From positions 1-10,477 of the forward strand of contig DIPH01000012.1 in assembly GCA_002424045.1 (NCBI GenBank): a stretch of 10,477 nucleotides of DNA, in the 5' to 3' direction. The position numbers and the translations under genes were made by a program. The stretch's first letter is position 1. Each line of letters starts with the position of its first letter. The notes under the pieces are model-generated. The model was given only the letters and a program-made list of their open reading frames with translations, ran no database searches and was not told where the DNA came from. This DNA is from Firmicutes bacterium UBA5493. GTDB taxonomy: Bacteria; Bacillota; Limnochordia; Darwinibacteriales; Darwinibacteriaceae. Positions 7,378 to 10,477 of the stretch are shown piece by piece.

Positions 7378-7588
7378 ACTTGTTGCTTCTGTTCCCTGCC
7401 ATTTCCATACGACGAAGAAGGCAAAACGCGGCATCGACAAGCGACGCTCATCTCACGAGATAAGAAGTGGCACAATGCCGAGGCTCACGGGCGAATCCGG
7501 CATACTAATGCTAGATATTGCAGTACGTATCTATTTCATGTTACTTGGAGAATGGAGAAAAGCAAGATAAAAAAGGCGTTTTCTAATA

Positions 7589-7617
7589 ATTACAGAAGGA
7601 ACTAGTCTTTTTATAAA
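7589..7617 (+). promoter_or_regulatory. candidate promoter for the membrane-protein gene
   Basis: ATTACA (7589-7594, four of six -35 consensus bases), a 17-base spacer and TATAAA (7612-7617, five of six -10 bases). It lies 45 bases before the ATG at 7663. Found by eye only. Confidence 0.4.
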
Positions 7618-7662
7618 GAAAGGTTCAATGCATCATATCCATCAACACAGGGGGTCTTGACA

Positions 7663-8013
7663 ATGAAAATAGCGTCTGGCATCTTGGCACTGGTATTAAG
7701 CGTAGTGATTTTCCTGCAATCCTGTACCGTGAGCCTGGGAGGCAGCATCTTGGCGGAAGAAGCAACTCAACAGGGTGGTTCAGTCGGCATCTTTGTTGCT
7801 CTCTTGTTTCTAGTTGGCGGTGCTTTTGCTTTTGGAGTGCCGAAAGCCTCCTTTGTCGTAATGCTCTTGGCCGGCCTTTTTAGCGTAGCCGCTGGTGCCA
7901 CTACCCCTTACAAAGATATGACGATATGGGGAGTCATTGCCTTTATCCTGGCCATAATGAGTCTGATCGGTAGTAGGAAACACAAAAACTTCGGCTCGAA
8001 AGTAGAATCTTGA
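7663..8013 (+). CDS. small multi-pass membrane protein of unknown function
   Basis: The product is 116 residues. The ATG at 7663 is chosen over the in-frame TTG at 7657 because AGGGGG (7649-7654) is 8 bases from the ATG but only 2 from the TTG. Four hydrophobic segments are visible: KIASGILALVLSVVIFL near the N-terminus, SVGIFVALLFLVGGAFAFG, SFVVMLLAGLFSVAAGA, and TIWGVIAFILAIMSLIG, followed by a basic tail SRKHKN. The first segment ends in LQSC, which resembles a lipobox, so a lipid-anchored N-terminus is possible but less likely with three further segments. The function is not recognised. It stands alone on the plus strand between the helicase and the MNT/HEPN remnant. It could be a host gene, since many bacteria carry similar small membrane proteins. 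Confidence 0.75.
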   Translation: MKIASGILALVLSVVIFLQSCTVSLGGSILAEEATQQGGSVGIFVALLFLVGGAFAFGVPKASFVVMLLAGLFSVAAGATTPYKDMTIWGVIAFILAIMSLIGSRKHKNFGSKVES

Positions 8014-8274
8014 GCCAACGACAACCAAAATGAGGGCCACTGCTTTCTGTTTCATGTCCATGCGAGCGTCTTATTAGACTTGGCCATTTTCTGCTCATGC
8101 AATTTGCATAACCAGCCAATATCGAGTGGATTGGACAACACTGACATAAAGAAAAAGGCCAGCTAGACGGGTGTATCAGCACTAAACAACATTTTAGAAC
8201 ATTCGTTCTGTCCATTCCCACCGAGCGCAGAAGAGATCCTAGGCACATTACTTAAGCCGCTTCACCGTAGCACA
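8014..8274. other. convergent intergenic region, nothing identified
   Basis: This lies between the 3' ends of the membrane-protein gene (plus) and the nucleotidyltransferase gene (minus). A bidirectional terminator would be expected, but I see no stem followed by a T-run. No small ORF with a ribosome binding site stands out. Confidence 0.5.
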
Positions 8275-8601
8275 TTAACCCGAATAAATTACATGACCAG
8301 TGTCCATAATTTCCCTCGCAAGAGGATCTGTGGCGATAAAGTCCTGCGGCAAAAATGGTATCGGTTCAATACGCAAGTCGATCTGGCGCCGAAATCTCAT
8401 TAACAGCAATTGGTCTTCCAAGCGGTCGCCCGTAAAGTCCGGAGACACAACTGCAACATCAATGTCGCTATCTACGTGCGGATGGCCTTTTACGAAGGAA
8501 CCATATAAGATCACTTTGTCTAACTTGATATGGTCACGAAGAAGGGTAGCGTATTGAACCGTTATTCTTCTGACATTGTCTGCAGAATATCGTTGAGCCA
8601 T
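8275..8601 (-). CDS. minimal nucleotidyltransferase (MNT), antitoxin-type
   Basis: The product is 108 residues, typical of the stand-alone minimal nucleotidyltransferase fold. The core motif is GS at 34-35 followed by the DSDID carboxylates D46 and D48. D75 in QIDLRIE is the likely third metal ligand, so the active site looks complete. In MNT/HEPN toxin-antitoxin pairs the MNT protein binds the HEPN partner, and in the best studied case (MntA/HepT) it inactivates the toxin by adding AMP groups. Here the HEPN gene precedes it and overlaps its start by 40 bases, as in genuine pairs. That HEPN gene is broken, so this is an orphan antitoxin. ATG at 8601 is preceded by GAGG motifs. An antitoxin role is inferred from context. 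Confidence 0.85.
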   Translation of the reverse strand: MAQRYSADNVRRITVQYATLLRDHIKLDKVILYGSFVKGHPHVDSDIDVAVVSPDFTGDRLEDQLLLMRFRRQIDLRIEPIPFLPQDFIATDPLAREIMDTGHVIYSG

Positions 8602-8860
8602 GCCCTCACTTCCTCAATTTTCATGATATTTTTCGATGTAAATTCTTCAGTGCATTTCTTGTAGAAGGCTTGTTTGAGATCTGGATATCGTGCATTTATG
8701 TTGAATGTGGTTATTGCGTCGAGTTTGTCAGCCGTCAAACTCTAATTGACAAAGATTGGCTAATCGTAGAAGATCGTGAACGCGGGGTGCATGTTCTTCC
8801 GTAGTCTTAACATAACACGCCTTCAGCAATTTTTCCAAAACAAGATGGCCCATGAAACCT
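8562..8860 (-). pseudogene. HEPN-domain gene, 5'-truncated by IS4 element and frameshifted
   Basis: Two frames together read as a HEPN domain of the PF05168 type. The first, from the IS boundary at 8860, gives GFMGHLVLEKLLKACYV and RVHDLLRLANLCQLEFDG, then a TGA at 8728-8730. The second resumes at once in a different frame with ADKLDAITTFNINARYPDLK, QAFYKKCTEEF and EEVRAWLNDI, ending at TAA 8562-8564 inside the nucleotidyltransferase gene. MGHLVLEKLLKA, HDLLRLA and TTFN-ARYPD are strong family landmarks. The N-terminal helix that normally precedes GFMGHL is missing because the IS4 element starts at 8861. HEPN partners of MNT proteins are often toxic RNases. This one cannot be made unless the indel is corrected and a new start is used. 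Confidence 0.8.
8721..8742. repeat. inverted repeat at the HEPN frameshift
   Basis: GAGTTTG (8721-8727) and CAAACTC (8736-8742) are perfect 7-base arms around an 8-base loop. The loop contains the TGA stop and the point where the reading frame changes. A small hairpin could have promoted the indel. Confidence 0.5.
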
Positions 8861-8896
8861 CACTAGCGTTGCATTAATCTTCTTTCCATTTGTCAA
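8861..8896 (+). repeat. IS4 element left terminal inverted repeat
   Basis: Starts CACTAGCGTTGCAT. It pairs with 10442-10477 in inverted orientation, with 29 of 36 positions identical. The inner TTTGTCAA block is probably a second transposase contact. Confidence 0.85.
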
Positions 8897-8989
8897 CTCC
8901 CAATAATTGAAGCAAACGGGAGATATCAGAAGTATTATTTATAATCAGTGTTTTAAGCTCTGCAAATAGCCCTAAACAGCTGTCTTCGC

Positions 8990-9018
8990 TTTAATATAAA
9001 GGAAAACCCCTTTATAAT
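8990..9018 (+). promoter_or_regulatory. transposase promoter with -10 inside an inverted repeat
   Basis: A perfect TATAAT at 9013-9018 lies 49 bases before the transposase ATG. The -35 position (TTTAAT, 17-base spacer) is weak. The -10 box overlaps one arm of a perfect 8-bp inverted repeat, TATAAAGG (8995-9002) and CCTTTATA (9009-9016). This could be an operator, or a structure that limits read-through transcripts. Confidence 0.55.
8995..9016. repeat. 8-bp inverted repeat over the IS4 promoter
   Basis: TATAAAGG and CCTTTATA are separated by AAAACC. The right arm shares bases with the TATAAT box. In a transcript entering from outside the element, this would fold into a hairpin ahead of the transposase leader. 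Confidence 0.55.
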
Positions 9019-9024
9019 AGAGAT

Positions 9025-9037
9025 AAGGGTAGTCCTT
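9025..9037 (+). repeat. subterminal inverted repeat, left copy
   Basis: AAGGGTAGTCCTT begins close to the expected transcription start of the transposase, 43 bases before the ATG counted from its first base. It has an exact reverse-complement copy at 10343-10355. Confidence 0.7.
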
Positions 9038-9067
9038 GCCAAATCCCTAAAATAAAGGAGTCAAATC

Positions 9068-10312
9068 ATGCAAGGCAAGGATACCATAGAATCCACATTT
9101 GATCAATTGTTTAGCCCAATTTTGAGTCACGAAATCATGCAATGGACAAAGAACGAATTGAAGGTTGATCGGTATGTCAAAAAGCTGACCATTGATAGAC
9201 TGTTCATTTTGATGGCTTTTGCCCAGCTCCACCAACTTGAAGGCTTACGAGAGATTGCCAACGTCCTAAATGATGAGCGCTTTGGCAAGGCAGTCGGGCT
9301 TGAATCAATTTCTTACTCTACGATTTCGCGAAGAATGGCGACGGTTTCAACCGAAGCCTTTGAGGCTCTTTTTAAGCCTTTAGCATCAAAAACGGGCTCG
9401 CACATGAACGTAATGTCGGGACGAATATACCATCCTCTGCGCGTGATTGACGCTAGCACAATTACCTTGAGTCTAACCCGTTACCGCTGGGCGGAGTTCC
9501 GGAACACAACAAGTGGCGTGAAACTCCACTTACGACTACGACTCTTCGGGCCGGATGTGTTGCCGGACAAGGTTGTAATAACCCCAGCGAAAGTAGCCGA
9601 CAACACACAAATGGATAGCCTGGTTGCAGAAGATCCTGATGCAATCAATGTCTTCGACAGAGGGTATCTGGATTACGGGAAATTCGATGAGTACTGCAAA
9701 GAGAAAATCCACTTTGTGACACGCCTAAAAGCAAATGCCATCGTACACGTACTCGAAGAACAGCCATGTGAAGAAAGTGATACCATCAGGAGTGACTCCA
9801 TCGTTCTCTTAGGCGCTGGTAAAGACCAGATGGAACATCCCCTGCGCCTCATCAAAGCTGTTGATACTGAAGGAAACGCAATTGCGATTCTGACCAATGT
9901 CCATTACATGTCGGCTGAAGAAATTGGCGACATCTACAGGAATCGGTGGCAGATCGAGCTATTCTTCAAGTGGATCAAGCAGCATTTTACCGTCAAACAC
10001 TTCTATGGGCAGAGTGATCAAGCTGTTGCAAATCAACTTTACATCGCACTGATTATGCATTGCTTGCTCACCATACTCAAGGTGGATAGCGGCTATCGGG
10101 GAGCACTGCTGGAGTTCACAAGGTGCATCAAGACATGTCTTTTTGACCTCTACCAGCTATTTCTAGAAAAGCTATGCAGAAAACCGAGTCGAAGCTCTCG
10201 GGGTCGATGCACCTTTGACCACGATACTGTCTTTCAGCAAACGTTAAGCCAAGTGATAGCCGGAGAAGTCGACCATCTGTATGATTTAACGTATGACCCT
10301 GTAATCTTGTAG
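9068..10312 (+). CDS. IS4-family DDE transposase
   Basis: The 414-residue product appears full length for the family. The N-terminal region (about 1-100) looks like the DUF4372 DNA-binding domain, with LFILMAFAQL and a helical segment around YSTISRRM. The catalytic triad is D128 (RVIDAST), D197 (NVFDRGYLDYG) and E297, which lies in the IS4 signature Y290-x2-R293-x3-E297-x6-K304. The ATG at 9068 has AAGGAG with a 7-base spacer, and a TATAAT box lies upstream. No frameshift or missing motif is seen, so the element could be active. It acts on the terminal repeats at 8861 and 10477, and has disrupted the HEPN gene. Confidence 0.92.
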   Translation: MQGKDTIESTFDQLFSPILSHEIMQWTKNELKVDRYVKKLTIDRLFILMAFAQLHQLEGLREIANVLNDERFGKAVGLESISYSTISRRMATVSTEAFEALFKPLASKTGSHMNVMSGRIYHPLRVIDASTITLSLTRYRWAEFRNTTSGVKLHLRLRLFGPDVLPDKVVITPAKVADNTQMDSLVAEDPDAINVFDRGYLDYGKFDEYCKEKIHFVTRLKANAIVHVLEEQPCEESDTIRSDSIVLLGAGKDQMEHPLRLIKAVDTEGNAIAILTNVHYMSAEEIGDIYRNRWQIELFFKWIKQHFTVKHFYGQSDQAVANQLYIALIMHCLLTILKVDSGYRGALLEFTRCIKTCLFDLYQLFLEKLCRKPSRSSRGRCTFDHDTVFQQTLSQVIAGEVDHLYDLTYDPVIL

Positions 10313-10335
10313 CACCATCACATACTGTGTCAAAA

Positions 10336-10380
10336 TGTGGAAAAGGACTACCCTTTCACACCTCCTGTCTTTTTTCCACA
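10336..10380. terminator. possible stem-loop after the IS4 transposase
   Basis: TGTGGAAAA (10336-10344) pairs perfectly with TTTTCCACA (10372-10380), starting 24 bases after the transposase stop. The loop is long (27 bases) and contains most of the right subterminal repeat. A T-run lies in the second arm itself. It may slow or stop transcription, but it is not a textbook terminator. Confidence 0.35.
10343..10355 (-). repeat. subterminal inverted repeat, right copy
   Basis: AAGGACTACCCTT is the exact reverse complement of 9025-9037. Its outer edge lies 43 bases after the transposase stop, mirroring the spacing at the start of the gene. Confidence 0.7.
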
Positions 10381-10441
10381 GCCAGGGAAAATACCTGTCA
10401 GAATATTCGCACCTCGGGTAATTCGGCTCGATAGAGCAGTC

Positions 10442-10477
10442 TTGACAAACGTAACAGAGTTTTATGCAACGCTAGTG
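10442..10477 (-). repeat. IS4 element right terminal inverted repeat
   Basis: This is the reverse complement of the left terminus, identical for the outermost 14 bases. The window ends on its last base. Confidence 0.85.

Larger units (their letters stand above)
7055..7656. other. 602-bp region between divergent genes
   Basis: This region separates the start of the helicase gene (minus) from the membrane-protein gene (plus). It should contain both promoters. It holds a 34-codon ORF (7149-7253, minus), a short tandem repeat TATATTCT-g-TATATTCT at 7361-7377, and a candidate plus-strand promoter at 7589-7617. A plus-strand frame stays open from about 7370 to 7604 but lacks a start codon and ribosome binding site. 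No larger gene is supported. Confidence 0.6.
8861..10477 (+). mobile_element. IS4-family insertion sequence, 1617 bp, complete
   Basis: The left end at 8861 and the right end at 10477 carry inverted repeats that are identical for the first 14 bases (CACTAGCGTTGCAT) and match at 29 of 36 positions, including a conserved TTTGTCAA at 29-36. The left boundary is also exactly where the HEPN coding sequence is cut. One intact transposase gene lies inside, with noncoding flanks of 207 bases on the left and 165 on the right. The length and the DUF4372-like transposase suggest the ISPepr1-type group of IS4 elements, though that subgroup call is tentative. The target duplication cannot be checked because the window ends at the right terminus. 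Confidence 0.9.

Noticed and set aside
7370..7604. Plus-strand frame open for about 75 codons before the membrane-protein gene
   Set aside because: No start codon with a ribosome binding site, and a basic composition that looks random. At most it is a remnant.
7943..8248. 101-codon minus-strand frame across the end of the membrane-protein gene
   Set aside because: It overlaps the better supported gene, lacks a ribosome binding site and has an implausible, Cys/Ser/Trp-rich composition.
8300..8557. 85-codon plus-strand frame opposite the nucleotidyltransferase
   Set aside because: It is an antisense shadow of a gene with clear catalytic motifs.
9025..10355. Alternative reading of the IS4 element as ending at the 13-bp subterminal repeats
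   Set aside because: The outer 36-bp repeats match better over a longer span, and the left outer end coincides exactly with the break in the HEPN gene.
1..10477. CRISPR array, tRNA, rRNA or riboswitch
   Set aside because: No regularly spaced repeats, cloverleaf-type sequences or known aptamer cores were seen on either strand.

Overview
The window looks like an accessory region of a bacterium, most likely a Bacillota (Clostridia or Bacilli relative). The reasons are mid-range GC judged by eye, strong AGGAGG-type ribosome binding sites, use of a TTG start, and IS21, IS1182/IS5-like and IS4-type elements of the kind common in that phylum. This is inference from style and not a species identification. 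There are no housekeeping genes, tRNAs, rRNAs or CRISPR repeats.

Layout, left to right. Positions 1-280 are the left end of an IS21-family element whose IstA reading frame stops after 38 codons. Positions 281-759 and 2074-2369 are the two halves of one gene for an exported protein of unknown function. An IS1182/IS5-like insertion sequence (760-2073) splits it and is flanked by the 8-bp direct repeat CCATCTAG. Removing the insertion and one repeat copy rejoins the halves in frame. The gene also carries two frameshifts and loses its 3' end at the IS21 boundary. A 61-codon unknown ORF (2568-2753) separates it from the main gene.

The main gene (2798-7054, minus strand) encodes a 1418-residue DUF4011-type superfamily 1 helicase. 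It carries a PD-(D/E)XK-like nuclease domain and, after a Pro/Lys-rich linker, a C-terminal module that resembles the C-terminal domain of GreA/GreB. The helicase-nuclease part matches the single-protein DUF4011-helicase-Vsr anti-phage architecture. Upstream lie a 34-codon ORF and about 600 bp with no convincing larger gene, then a small multi-pass membrane protein (7663-8013, plus strand).

The right part holds a MNT/HEPN pair. The nucleotidyltransferase (8275-8601) is intact. The HEPN gene that precedes and overlaps it is frameshifted and is cut at its 5' side by an IS4-family element (8861-10477) with an intact transposase. The window ends exactly at the last base of that element's right terminal repeat.

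The genes suggest a defense-type island under heavy insertion-sequence attack. A probably functional helicase-nuclease and an orphaned MNT protein survive, while the exported-protein gene and the HEPN partner are broken.
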